Below are positions 8,331 through 17,013 of a stretch of DNA of 64,000 nt, in pieces (the first letter of the stretch is position 1; the number at the start of each line of letters is the position of its first letter). The notes under the pieces are model-generated. The model had not been told where the DNA came from. It did not search any database and saw only the letters and a list, made by a program, of their open reading frames with translations. Location of the stretch: contig JAJPJE010000123.1 in NCBI GenBank assembly GCA_021324365.1, positions 62,001 through 126,000 of the forward strand, given 5' to 3'. The DNA is from Terriglobia bacterium (GTDB lineage Bacteria; Acidobacteriota; Terriglobia; Terriglobales; Acidobacteriaceae). Both the position numbers and the translations under genes were made by a program.

Positions 8331-9650
8331 GTGAGCTCTCAACTGCAACCCGCGCCGATGCTGATTGAAATGCCGAGTTCCGACAGCCTTGTGCCTGCCC
8401 GGTCGCAAGCGCGGTTGCGCCTTCTCGACAATGTAATGGAATTCGGACTGATGGCACTCTTATTCGCCGCAGTTCTGGCGTTTGGAGCGGTGCGGCCCTG
8501 GGGCATCTTCGGACTTCGGATGGGTGCAGCACTTCTGTTCTCGGTATGGACGCTGCGGCAAGTCGTCGCTGACGAACTGCAGATTCCGTCATCCTTTTTG
8601 CCGCTGCTGGTTCTTGGTATATGGATTGGAAGCCAATGGATTGCGGGTCTGACGGTATACCGCTATCAAACCGGCCAAGCGTGGCTTACTTCCTGCAGCT
8701 ATTTTCTTCTAATGTTGCCGGTGTCGACGATTGCGACCCAACCGGCCCGCGTGCGGCGCTTTCTGCTGGCTCTCGCGGCGTTCGGGACAGCGCTCGCGAT
8801 ATTCGCGATGGTCCAGGATGTCAGCGGGACCAAGTCGATCTACTGGCTGCTCCGTCCTTCAGAATTTGCGGTGCAGATCTACGGACCTTATGTGAACCGC
8901 AATCATTACGCGGGTCTGATGGAGCTGCTCACTCCGCTTCCGTTTTTACTTTGCCTGGCACAACGGCCGGAGCGCCGCGTGCCGCTGATCAGTTGCGGGT
9001 TGCTGATGGCGTTAAGCGTGTTTTTGTGCCGTTCGCGCGGGGGGATGGTCGCCCTCGCCGCTGAACTCGTTTTCGTCGCCGTATTCCTCAGCCGCATCCG
9101 AAACAGAGCCAAAAGCTTCGCCGCCATCGCAGCCATTGTTGCCATCATGGTCGTACTGATTGTGTGGGTTGGTTCGGACCCCGTCGTACATCGCCTGACT
9201 GACATGCGTGATATGAGTCGCATGGCAGTCTACAAAGATACGGTGCGCATGTGGTGGTCGAAACCGCTCGTCGGTTATGGAGCCGGTGTTTTTCCGCTGG
9301 TCTTTCCAACTTTTCAGAGCTTTGTGATCGGTACCGATATCAATCACGCACACAACGAGTACCTGGAATTGCTGAGCGAAACCGGATTGATTGGTGCTGG
9401 TTTGCTGGCCTGGTTTCTGGTGACACTCTACAGGCGAGGAAACCGCCTGATTCGCCCCGGCTCGCGATCGACCGGATCGCCGGAGATGATCGCAGTACTG
9501 GCTGGTCTTACCGGCTTGCTGGTACACGGTCTCGTAGATTTCAATTTCCACATACCGGCCAATGCTGCTTTCTTCCTTGTTTACTGCGCGGTTGCCGCCA
9601 CGGTGACGTTGAAGGATGCGGCTGAGTTACATACGCCGGAGAGGTTTTAG
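8331..9650 (+). CDS. O-antigen ligase / polymerase family membrane protein
   Basis: About 439 residues with many hydrophobic helices, SRGGMVAL near the middle and the Wzy_C loop motif HNEYLELLSETGLIGAG. This is the hallmark of O-antigen ligases and polymerases acting on lipid-linked glycans in the periplasm. I use the GTG at 8331: the ORF is open further left, but the upstream gene stops at 8329, and an ATG at 8358 is the alternative. Its stop overlaps the next gene's GTG by one base (TAGTG), so the two are translationally coupled. It is the second superfamily member in the locus; one may polymerise and the other ligate. Confidence 0.85.
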   Translation: MSSQLQPAPMLIEMPSSDSLVPARSQARLRLLDNVMEFGLMALLFAAVLAFGAVRPWGIFGLRMGAALLFSVWTLRQVVADELQIPSSFLPLLVLGIWIGSQWIAGLTVYRYQTGQAWLTSCSYFLLMLPVSTIATQPARVRRFLLALAAFGTALAIFAMVQDVSGTKSIYWLLRPSEFAVQIYGPYVNRNHYAGLMELLTPLPFLLCLAQRPERRVPLISCGLLMALSVFLCRSRGGMVALAAELVFVAVFLSRIRNRAKSFAAIAAIVAIMVVLIVWVGSDPVVHRLTDMRDMSRMAVYKDTVRMWWSKPLVGYGAGVFPLVFPTFQSFVIGTDINHAHNEYLELLSETGLIGAGLLAWFLVTLYRRGNRLIRPGSRSTGSPEMIAVLAGLTGLLVHGLVDFNFHIPANAAFFLVYCAVAATVTLKDAAELHTPERF

Positions 9651-10828
9651 TGGCTGCCGGGTCGGATTTCCTCGCTGGTGTAAACGACCACGCCCGCGAG
9701 TTCCGATTGCTGCTCGCGCTACTGCGCGATGAGCGTGAGCTCGGCCACGAACTTCTCTCGGATCCAAGCATCGACTGGGATTACCTCATCAGGGCTGTCG
9801 AATTTCATGGATTGATCCCCGTCGTCGCACGTTTCGTAAAGGAAACCGATTGCGGCTTGCCGCACTCGATCGGCGTCCAGCTGGACCAAGCAGGGCGACA
9901 AGCGCTACAGGCAAATGTGATGCTTGCGGGTGAACTGATGAGGGTTCTCCGACTGCTCAATGCTGCCGGAATCGAATGCCTCCCCTTTAAAGGCCCTGCG
10001 ATGGCAGCACAGCTGTGGGGAGACTTTACCCTGCGGCAGTCGATAGACCTCGATTTACTCGTTCATCGTGCCCAAGTTCCTGAAGCGATAAGCTGCCTTG
10101 CAGAGACGGGCTACTGTCCTCAATCAGGTTGCGACTGGCGGAAGTCCCTCGAAACTTCCGTGGAGTTATCGCTACACAAGCCGCGTATGCTTTCGCTCGA
10201 ACTGCAGTGGGGAATTGCCCCGGCCTATTTTTCGGTAGACTTTGATTTTGAATCGAGTTGGGAGAGGTCGCCTGTCTCCGATTTTGCCGGGCAAAGAATC
10301 AGGATGTTCGCACCGGAAGACTTGCTTCTGATCCTCTGCATCCACGGCTGGAAACACGCATGGAATCGCCTGTTGTGGGCGGCAGACATTGCGAAGCTCC
10401 TGCAGACCTACCGGGACCTTGAGTGGGATTTTCTCCTTTCCGGAGCAAGAGCAACGCGTCTCGAATCGGTGTTGTTGCTCGGGCTCAAGCTGACAAGCGA
10501 ACTGTTCGCGGTCAAACTTCCCCGCGAAGTCGAAAGCCGTGTGGCGCGGGGGCCGGCTGCCAAACAGCTGGAAACGGCAACTGCCGAATCGGTGAGCTAC
10601 ATGAAAGGGCTTACCCAGCCGAGTTACATCGGCTGGCATCGTTACATGCTCCGGGCACGAGAGCGCAGGGTCGATCGCTTCCGGCACGTCTCTCGGTTTC
10701 TGCTCACGACGAATGCCAATGACTGGCACAGTTTGCGTCTTCCCGGTCTGTTGGGTCCTTTTTATCAACTGGTCCGCCTGGCACGGGTCGGACACGTTGC
10801 CGTGCAATATGCGTGGCGCCGAGACTGA
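9650..10828 (+). CDS. NTP_transf_5-family putative nucleotidyltransferase
   Basis: A 392-residue protein with the pattern IECLPFKGPAMAAQLWGDF ... RQSIDLDLLV at about 105-135, which is the fingerprint of the uncharacterised nucleotidyltransferase family PF14907, common in exopolysaccharide and exosortase-type loci. The DLDLLV aspartates match the metal-binding pair of the nucleotidyltransferase fold. Substrate unknown. It starts at a GTG overlapping the stop of the ligase/polymerase gene and ends the rightward operon, so a role in modifying or controlling polymer assembly is likely but unproven. Confidence 0.8.
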   Translation: MAAGSDFLAGVNDHAREFRLLLALLRDERELGHELLSDPSIDWDYLIRAVEFHGLIPVVARFVKETDCGLPHSIGVQLDQAGRQALQANVMLAGELMRVLRLLNAAGIECLPFKGPAMAAQLWGDFTLRQSIDLDLLVHRAQVPEAISCLAETGYCPQSGCDWRKSLETSVELSLHKPRMLSLELQWGIAPAYFSVDFDFESSWERSPVSDFAGQRIRMFAPEDLLLILCIHGWKHAWNRLLWAADIAKLLQTYRDLEWDFLLSGARATRLESVLLLGLKLTSELFAVKLPREVESRVARGPAAKQLETATAESVSYMKGLTQPSYIGWHRYMLRARERRVDRFRHVSRFLLTTNANDWHSLRLPGLLGPFYQLVRLARVGHVAVQYAWRRD

Positions 10829-11178
10829 ATTGTTCGGGAATTCTCCAGCCCAAATGTGTGCAGCAGATTGCACACCTTTACCCCTGTTCAGTCCTAGTTG
10901 GGCCGCAAGGTTGTTGAAAAGACGGCAGGTTCTCTCAGGTGTTCCGCCGACACGTTTGGCTGCTTTCGTGCATCCTGTCACAACACTAGAGCACCATGAG
11001 TGCGAGGCGGTAAACGCCGTCGATGCGACTCAATGAGCCTGCGGCGATTTTGGATTTGAGCTGAAAACTGCTCCTCTGGAAAATCCAGCCTCCGCCTGCC
11101 AGGCACCGGCCAAACAGGACCGGCAACGTGGTAGGTTGACCAGCCGGCAAAACAACGGATCAGGTCAAACAGGAAAAT
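10829..11178 (+). other. Gene-free stretch, candidate structured RNA at its right end
   Basis: No credible ORF lies in this 350-base stretch between convergent genes. From about 11070 to the terminator several short hairpins follow each other: CTGGA/TCCAG, GCCT/AGGC around GCC, and CCGG pairs. They end in the strong terminator at 11179-11210. This could be a small RNA or a long structured 3' UTR of the exopolysaccharide operon. I do not recognise a known RNA family. Confidence 0.3.
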
Positions 11179-11210
11179 TCGCCACCTAAACGGGTGGCGA
11201 TTTTCTTTTT
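11179..11210. terminator. Rho-independent terminator between convergent genes
   Basis: Perfect 8-base stem TCGCCACC (11179-11186) / GGTGGCGA (11193-11200) with a 6-base loop, followed by TTTTCTTTTT on the plus strand. The minus strand offers a shorter A/T tract, so it mainly stops rightward transcription and may also serve the SDR gene, which ends just beyond. Confidence 0.85.
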
Positions 11211-11214
11211 CACT

Positions 11215-12183
11215 TTATGTTCTTCCGCCGAACAGGTTGATGATTTCTCCGGTGATGTAACTCGAGTCCGCTTCTGAAGCCAGGAACACATACGCCGGTG
11301 CGACTTCTTCCGGCTGTCCGGCACGCTTCATCGGAGTATTGGCTCCATGTTGTGCGGTTTCATCTGGTTCGTAATCGGAGGCGACCAGTGGTGTCCAGAT
11401 CGGTCCCGGTGCTACGCAATTCACCCGAATCTTCTTTTGCACGAGATTTTGCGCCAGAGATTTCGTAAACGCATGAATTGCGCCTTTCGTCGCCGAGTAG
11501 TCGAGCAGATCTTTGTTGCCGCGCAGTCCGGTGATCGAGCCGGTATTTACGATGGCACTGCCGGGCTTCAAATAGGGAATAGCCGCCTTCGCCATGTGGA
11601 AGTACCCGTAGATATTTGTACGGAAGGTGTGATCCCACTGTTGTTCGCTGATCTCTTCAATGTCTTCCTGGCTGTTTTGAAAGGCCGCGTTGTTCACCAG
11701 AACGTCGATGCGGCCATAATGGTTCATCGTCTCTCGCACTGCCTTGCGGCAAAAGTCAGGATCGGTGACATCGCCGGGGATCAGCAGACATTTGCGTCCA
11801 TGCTCCTGCACCGCTTCCCGCGTCTGTTCGGCATCGCTCTGCTCCTCGGGAAGATAAACGATTGCGACATCGGCCTTCTCGCGTGCGTACAGCACGGCCA
11901 CTGAGCGTCCGATTCCGGAATCGCCGCCGGTAATGAGCGCAACTTTTCCTTCAAGCTTGCCGGCTGGCCGGTAGCGCGACCCCTCGTCACGCGGTGCTGG
12001 TTTCATTTCGCTCTGCAGCCCCGGCTTCTGCAGCTTGGCTTTCATGTAAGGCGGCTTGGGCTGCTGCATCGGACCTCGGGTCGAGGCTGGCGAGGGAAAT
12101 TCGCGGAGTTCTCCGCGTTTCTTCGATGACTCGGTGCTGGAACTATTCTTTGCGGCAGATCGGGCCTGACTTTTCCTTGACAT
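11215..12183 (-). CDS. SDR family oxidoreductase (general stress protein 39 type)
   Basis: Classical short-chain dehydrogenase, about 322 residues because of a 75-residue basic, Ser/Pro-rich N-terminal extension typical of the YhdF/YghA/GSP39 group. NAD(P)-binding TGGDSGIG is at 85-92 and NNAAF at about 164-168. The catalytic residues are Ser216 (NTGSITG), Tyr229 and Lys233 (YSATK), and the C-terminus ends YITGEIINLFGGRT. Substrate is unknown; homologues are often linked to general stress responses. An ATG at 12183 is preceded by a plausible AGGA. It stands alone, convergent with the exopolysaccharide operon. Confidence 0.92.
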   Translation of the reverse strand: MSRKSQARSAAKNSSSTESSKKRGELREFPSPASTRGPMQQPKPPYMKAKLQKPGLQSEMKPAPRDEGSRYRPAGKLEGKVALITGGDSGIGRSVAVLYAREKADVAIVYLPEEQSDAEQTREAVQEHGRKCLLIPGDVTDPDFCRKAVRETMNHYGRIDVLVNNAAFQNSQEDIEEISEQQWDHTFRTNIYGYFHMAKAAIPYLKPGSAIVNTGSITGLRGNKDLLDYSATKGAIHAFTKSLAQNLVQKKIRVNCVAPGPIWTPLVASDYEPDETAQHGANTPMKRAGQPEEVAPAYVFLASEADSSYITGEIINLFGGRT

Positions 12184-12273
12184 AAGATGATCCTGAAAAT
12201 GAGTCTTGGAAATTCGGATGCGCTTTGAACTTTCTGCGCAGCCCGAATCAACGAAGAACTGTTCGTCATGCGG

Positions 12274-13026
12274 TTACGCAGCGCGTTCTTCGCTTCGTCT
12301 CGCCAGCGATTTCAACGCCATTGCATTCTGCGCTGCGTAGGCGGCTTGATCATTGTCGAAATAGACGTAGATCGCCTTTATTTGCCTGCTCCAGTTCGCG
12401 ATGCGCTCAGCCCATTGCTCCAGTTGTGCGTGTGCGTAGCTGCCCTGGTATGGCCCTTCTGGTCCATGCAGCCGAATGTAAGTCCAATCGGCCGTGATTT
12501 CGATTGGTGCGTGGCGGCCGGCCAGTTCGAAAACGCAAAATGCCGCGTTGCACTTATGCAATATCTCGTAAACAGCTGTTGTATGCCAGCTAGGCTCGCG
12601 GAATTCGAACGCGTACCGATGGTGTTTCGGCAACGCCGATAGGAACTCCTCGAGGCGCTCCAGATTCACGGGCCAGTGCGGCGGCAGCTGAAACAGAATG
12701 GGCCCGAGTTTCTCGCCCAGAGCTTCGGCGCGCGGCAGGAAGTTGTCGAGTGCGTTCTGCGGGTCCTTGAGCTTCTTCATATGCGTCATGAAACGGGATG
12801 CCTTCACGGCAAAGCAGAAGCCGGGCGGAGTTGCCTCTCGCCACGAAGCGAATGTTTCTGTCGAGGGGAGCCGGTAGAAACTGTTATTGATCTCGACTGT
12901 GTCGAAGTGGCGGATGTAGTGAGCGAGCATGCGCGAAGCAGGCGTCTTCAATTCATAAAAAGGCCCGCACCAGTGTTTGTAGTGCCAACCAGAGGTGCCA
13001 ATCCGTATTTCGCAGTTCACGCTCAT
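12274..13026 (-). CDS. DUF72 family protein
   Basis: A 250-residue DUF72 (YecE-like, TIM-barrel) protein. It begins IRIGTSGWHYKHWCGPFYE and contains VEINNSFYRLPS and YAFEFREPSW, the family's signature blocks, and ends in a DNDQAAYAAQNAMAL segment. Its biochemical function is unknown. It follows the SDR on the same strand after a 90-base gap and is divergent from the SRPBCC gene at 13120. Confidence 0.93.
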   Translation of the reverse strand: MSVNCEIRIGTSGWHYKHWCGPFYELKTPASRMLAHYIRHFDTVEINNSFYRLPSTETFASWREATPPGFCFAVKASRFMTHMKKLKDPQNALDNFLPRAEALGEKLGPILFQLPPHWPVNLERLEEFLSALPKHHRYAFEFREPSWHTTAVYEILHKCNAAFCVFELAGRHAPIEITADWTYIRLHGPEGPYQGSYAHAQLEQWAERIANWSRQIKAIYVYFDNDQAAYAAQNAMALKSLARRSEERAA

Positions 13027-13119
13027 GACTACTCAGATGGAATGTATGGCTCGCTGCCAGGTTGTGTCGCCAATGCAACCTGCGAATTGGTCACAGGTTC
13101 CAACCGGCGAGGAGGAGCG

Positions 13120-13824
13120 ATGAGCAGAACATCCCGGTGTGCCGGCAAAGGGTTCGGAGCGGGAATCGCGGTTGGAATTGGTATCGGCACAGCACTGTGG
13201 TTGATCCCGGAGTTGGTTGGGCGAGCGCGTCGTAGCCATATCATTCGATTGCAGAAGAGCATACAGATTGGCGCACCCGTGAAAGAGGTCTTTGAGAATT
13301 GGCTGAACGTGCAAAACCTGCCTCGTGTTTCCGACGACGTACGCGAGGTTCTACACCAGGGAGCCATGACGCACTGGAAGGTAAACTTCGGGGGAAGGGA
13401 CCTGGAATGGGATGCGCGCATTGAACAGTTGATCCCAAACGAAGCGATAGGTTGGAAATCGCTCAGGGGGCCGAAGCATACCGGACGGATCGTGTTTTCT
13501 CCAATCGGAGATGACACGCTCGTGCAACTCACGATGAATTATGCGCCGCCACTTCGCGTCTTTCGGCCGTTCGTGGCGCAGATGACGACACGGATCGAGT
13601 CGGTGATTGAACGCGTATTGCGCGATTTCAAAGCTTCGCTGGAAGGCCGCGGACCGAGTCATCAGCGGATGCGATCGAGAAGCGTAGGACCGGGGACGAA
13701 TATGACAGAAAGCAATATTGAGCGCGCGACCGGCACCAGTGATTTTACGCCGGATACTGTCGACCGCTTCGGAAATCGGGCGAATCCGGTGGACTATAGG
13801 CGGCCTCCGGACGCGAAGTACTGA
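13120..13824 (+). CDS. SRPBCC-domain protein with N-terminal membrane anchor
   Basis: A 234-residue protein. A glycine-rich hydrophobic N-terminus (FGAGIAVGIGIGTALWLIP, about 11-29) is followed by a START/SRPBCC fold at about 40-185 (IQIGAPVKEVFENWLNVQNL ... RIVFSPIGDDTLVQLTM), matching membrane-anchored polyketide-cyclase/coenzyme Q-binding-like proteins of unknown ligand. The tail after about 190 is polar and disordered-looking. The ATG at 13120 is strongly supported by GGAGGAG at 13110-13117; the frame is open for 440 bases upstream but that part overlaps the opposite-strand DUF72 gene. Confidence 0.85.
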   Translation: MSRTSRCAGKGFGAGIAVGIGIGTALWLIPELVGRARRSHIIRLQKSIQIGAPVKEVFENWLNVQNLPRVSDDVREVLHQGAMTHWKVNFGGRDLEWDARIEQLIPNEAIGWKSLRGPKHTGRIVFSPIGDDTLVQLTMNYAPPLRVFRPFVAQMTTRIESVIERVLRDFKASLEGRGPSHQRMRSRSVGPGTNMTESNIERATGTSDFTPDTVDRFGNRANPVDYRRPPDAKY

Positions 13825-13853
13825 GAGAAGAGCTACTGGCATCAACCGTCGGC

Positions 13854-14348
13854 TTATTTTTTCGGTTCGGGCACACTCAGATCGTGGGGGAAGGACTTGA
13901 AACTGACCTCGGCGGATTTTGCCGAGGTCTTTTTATTGTTATCGTCCTTGTACTGAATGAGCGTGCCGTGAACGATCGCGTACCCTTCGCTTCCGGGCTG
14001 CTTGCTTTTGTCGGTTGAAATCTTGCCTTTGAATTCGAACCAGACTCCATGAACGGCCTTGGTCGTGAAGCTTAGCGTGTCACCCGAGTACTCGCCCTTT
14101 GAGAACATGTGGTCGAGAAATGCGCCGCGGTCGCTGTCGAGATCGCCAAAGCGTGAGATGAATCCAGTAAGACGGTGCTGCTCTTCGAAATCGATCTCCA
14201 CGAATTCACCTTCATGCAAAAACGTGTACATGCCTGAGAGAGCGTCAGGATGATAGGTGGAATCCTGACCGGAGTGATCTGGCGCGGCTTGCGCCAACAC
14301 AGCAATTGTGATTAGAGGCGCAGCGATGAGGAGCAGCAACAGGCGCAT
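13854..14348 (-). CDS. Secreted protein of unknown function
   Basis: A 164-residue protein with a clear signal peptide (MRLLLLLIAAPLITIAVLAQA, cleavage expected after AQA). The mature part reads as a small beta-rich domain (YTFLHEGEFVEIDFEEQHRL ... SDRGAFLDHMFSKGEYSGD), followed by a lysine-rich loop and ending in PEPKK. I do not recognise a named family. It lies on the same strand 45 bases downstream of the metallopeptidase gene and may share its transcript. Confidence 0.7.
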   Translation of the reverse strand: MRLLLLLIAAPLITIAVLAQAAPDHSGQDSTYHPDALSGMYTFLHEGEFVEIDFEEQHRLTGFISRFGDLDSDRGAFLDHMFSKGEYSGDTLSFTTKAVHGVWFEFKGKISTDKSKQPGSEGYAIVHGTLIQYKDDNNKKTSAKSAEVSFKSFPHDLSVPEPKK

Positions 14349-14393
14349 GATCGGTTCCAGCTACATTAAAGCATGGATTCGGCACGCTGCACC

Positions 14394-16190
14394 TTATTTG
14401 CTGGGAGCGCTGGCATCGCTCGCGACCGCAAAAGTGAAGACCTGCGCCCCGAGTTGCTGCTCGGGAACGCTGCCGTCGTTCACGGTGACTTTTTGTGGCT
14501 GACCTTGTACCACAATGCGTGTGGTTTCCTTCTGCTTAGCCCCCACTTGTAGACGCCCGGTGCTCTCGCCATCTTTTGCCAGCACGATGATGGGGACTTC
14601 AATGCCAGCGGTGCCATGGTTTTCCACTGTAACAGCAACAATGAACGCGCCGTTTAGTGTTTCGCGCGGAGTAGCGGTCACGATCTGAAGATCGGGTAGA
14701 CCACGGTCACGGTAGACCCAGTCGTCAAAGAACCACTCCAGATCGCGTTTGGTATGTGCCTGGAGCAGACGCTGCATATATGACTGTTCCTTGTCCTGGT
14801 CGGAACGATAACTTTGAATCGCCTGCTGCAGCGCGCGATCGCCGAGCATGTCGCGCAGCATCCACCAGACAAACATTCCTTTGTTGCGGTAGATGTTGTC
14901 GTCCGCAGTGTTCGCAAGTGCATTCGCGGCGCTTTCGTTTGATTTGCTGTCTTGCTGCTCGCTCACGATCAGCGGTGGCAGCCGCGATTGTAAAAACCCG
15001 ATCGCCGCCTTGCGTCCATCCTGCCGCTCTCGCTGCAGTACCTGTGCAAAGTGCGCGAGTCCTTCGTCAATCCACGGCCGCGGAGATGAGAACGCCGCGT
15101 GTACCCATTCGTGAGCCATCGTCAACTCGGTAACACGCGGGTCCATCTTGAAGGGTGCGATTAAGGTCGTCCCGCTCTCGAACGGGTTGCCGTTCGGGAC
15201 CGGCAGATCGATGATTTGCAGCTTGGACTTAGGTTCGCCGAACCACTCCGCCACCAGGGGACGGACCTTTTCGGCCGCGAGTGCGAAATTCTCGGCGTCG
15301 CCTTTGGTATCGCCCAGATAGTAGAGATTCATCTGCGGTTGTTGCAGCACCTGGAATTGCCCGAACGCCAGCATGGGAACCGTTGCTCCCATTGGACCGA
15401 AGTGAAAAGTCGAGCACCCGGTACTGGAGCCCTCCGCTTGTTCGCCGGCAGACATTCCCTCAAGTTGCCCGTTGCTCAAGACCGTTAGCCGCTGATCCTG
15501 TGGAGCGATCCAGCAAGCTTTAATCTTCATTTCCGTGTTCTGTTCGCGTTCTTGCCAGGCACCCAGCGCAGAAGAGAGTTCTCCCGCAGAAAGATTTACC
15601 GCCGACATCGACACCGGATACCAGAGGACGTATCCGACGCCTCGGAGGAAAGTAAACGGCTGGCCGATCTGATCCCATTCGCTCGCGTCCGCGGCTGGTT
15701 CCGGGGTCCCAATCCGCTTCAGACGGCCGATGTTGACCTCAATTGCACCGCTGTAACCGACTTCCAGTTCAAGGCTCTGCTTAGGAGCAAGCGGGCCGGG
15801 CAGTTTGATGTTGGCTTCGTTCGCAAGGCCGCTGTGATCGATGTCCGTATTGTACGGCTGAGCGATGTACTCGAGATCCTGACCGTTTAGCTGGATCAAG
15901 CGCCAATCGAGAGTGGACGAAATCTGCAGTGCCAGGCTGGTTTGCGGCTCGGTTGAATCATTACGCACCGTGATATGCCCGCGAGCTGCGATTTGGTGAC
16001 TTTCGGGATCGAGGCGCAATTCGAGATCATATTTCGTGAACGTGAAGGCATTTCTGTCGAGAGCGAAAGAATTAATTCCGCCGCACAAGACGCAGAGAGC
16101 GCAGAGAGATATACCAGTGCGAACTGACGAAACAGAAAGTAAGAAGTTGAGCAAAGAATTGCGCAAGCTGTTTGGCAAAATCCAGAACAT
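14394..16190 (-). CDS. Secreted M1-like / peptidase_MA zinc metallopeptidase
   Basis: A 598-residue protein with an M1-aminopeptidase-like N-terminal beta domain (YDLELRLDPESHQIAARGHI) and a gluzincin site HEWVH at 360-364. The third ligand is in WIDEGLAHF, with Glu376 only 12 residues after the second His. Classical M1 enzymes have an 18-residue spacer, so this is closer to the Peptidase_MA pattern. A C-terminal beta-sandwich follows (about 495-590). The N-terminus is hydrophobic and probably a signal peptide, although the first 40 residues look odd (CALCVLCGG) and may be repeat-derived. Its ATG directly follows the rlmB stop (TAGATG), implying coupling. Confidence 0.82.
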   Translation of the reverse strand: MFWILPNSLRNSLLNFLLSVSSVRTGISLCALCVLCGGINSFALDRNAFTFTKYDLELRLDPESHQIAARGHITVRNDSTEPQTSLALQISSTLDWRLIQLNGQDLEYIAQPYNTDIDHSGLANEANIKLPGPLAPKQSLELEVGYSGAIEVNIGRLKRIGTPEPAADASEWDQIGQPFTFLRGVGYVLWYPVSMSAVNLSAGELSSALGAWQEREQNTEMKIKACWIAPQDQRLTVLSNGQLEGMSAGEQAEGSSTGCSTFHFGPMGATVPMLAFGQFQVLQQPQMNLYYLGDTKGDAENFALAAEKVRPLVAEWFGEPKSKLQIIDLPVPNGNPFESGTTLIAPFKMDPRVTELTMAHEWVHAAFSSPRPWIDEGLAHFAQVLQRERQDGRKAAIGFLQSRLPPLIVSEQQDSKSNESAANALANTADDNIYRNKGMFVWWMLRDMLGDRALQQAIQSYRSDQDKEQSYMQRLLQAHTKRDLEWFFDDWVYRDRGLPDLQIVTATPRETLNGAFIVAVTVENHGTAGIEVPIIVLAKDGESTGRLQVGAKQKETTRIVVQGQPQKVTVNDGSVPEQQLGAQVFTFAVASDASAPSK

Positions 16191-16943
16191 CTAAGAATTA
16201 AACTTCTTCCTGTCAGAATTGCGGCGCTGCCGTGCGACTTCATACATGACGACCGCAGCAGCCACCGAAACATTCAGCGAAGGAACTTGTCCAAGCATAG
16301 GGATGGAAACCAGGAAGTCGCATTTCTTGCGCACCTGCTCGTGCAGCCCCTTGCCTTCTGCCCCAAGGATCAATGCACAAGCCATACGATAGTCAACCTC
16401 GTCGTAAGATTGCGAACCGCGCTCGTCCAGGCCTACGGTCCAGATATTTCTCTCTTTCAGTTCCTCCAGCGTCCGGCCAATGTTTGTCACGCGGGCGATG
16501 GGCAGATGCTCACTCGCTCCGGCTGAGGCCTTGGCCACGGTTCCTGTCACACCCACAGCTCTTCGCTCAGGAATAATGATGCCATCCACTCCAGCGGCGT
16601 CGCCAGTTCGGATAATCGCGCCCAAGTTGTGGGGATCCTCTACACCATCGAGCAACACGATAAATGGCCATTCGCCCCGCTGATTAGCCAGCACATCGTC
16701 AACATCGGAGTATTGCTTTGCCGACGCCACCGCGACTACGCCCTGGTGAGCCGATCCCGGCGCTAGCCGGTTCAGTTGTTCGCGCGGCAGTTGTCTCACC
16801 GGGACGCCTAGTTCCCGACACGACATCACGATCCGATGCATACGAGCATCGTGGCGTTCGGGAGTGACGGCGACGTAATCGAAGGAGCGACCCCGGGCTT
16901 TAAGAGCCTCTGTAACCGCGTTGATGCCGAAGATGACGCTCAC
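16191..16943 (-). CDS. rlmB: 23S rRNA (guanosine-2'-O)-methyltransferase RlmB-like
   Basis: A 250-residue SpoU/TrmH-family RNA methyltransferase. The N-terminal substrate-binding domain starts IFGINAVTEALKARG. The SPOUT domain has the three family motifs: LDGVEDPHNLGAIIRTGDAA, ALILGAEGKGL and IPMLGQVPSLNVSVAAAVVMYE, whose trefoil knot binds SAM. The length fits RlmB, which modifies G2251 in the peptidyl-transferase region, but related TrmH proteins have other targets. It is the first gene of a tight pair with the metallopeptidase and diverges from the thiolase. Confidence 0.9.
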   Translation of the reverse strand: MSVIFGINAVTEALKARGRSFDYVAVTPERHDARMHRIVMSCRELGVPVRQLPREQLNRLAPGSAHQGVVAVASAKQYSDVDDVLANQRGEWPFIVLLDGVEDPHNLGAIIRTGDAAGVDGIIIPERRAVGVTGTVAKASAGASEHLPIARVTNIGRTLEELKERNIWTVGLDERGSQSYDEVDYRMACALILGAEGKGLHEQVRKKCDFLVSIPMLGQVPSLNVSVAAAVVMYEVARQRRNSDRKKFNS

Positions 16944-17013
16944 AGCTTAAGTGTACGCGAAGCCCTGAAAATGCGCCTTCTGCTAGACTGAACGCAACCA
17001 CTGTCCTCTCGAG

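Noticed and set aside
10172-10981. 269-codon frame opposite the NTP_transf_5 gene
   Set aside because: No ribosome site or domain; the plus-strand gene has clear family motifs.
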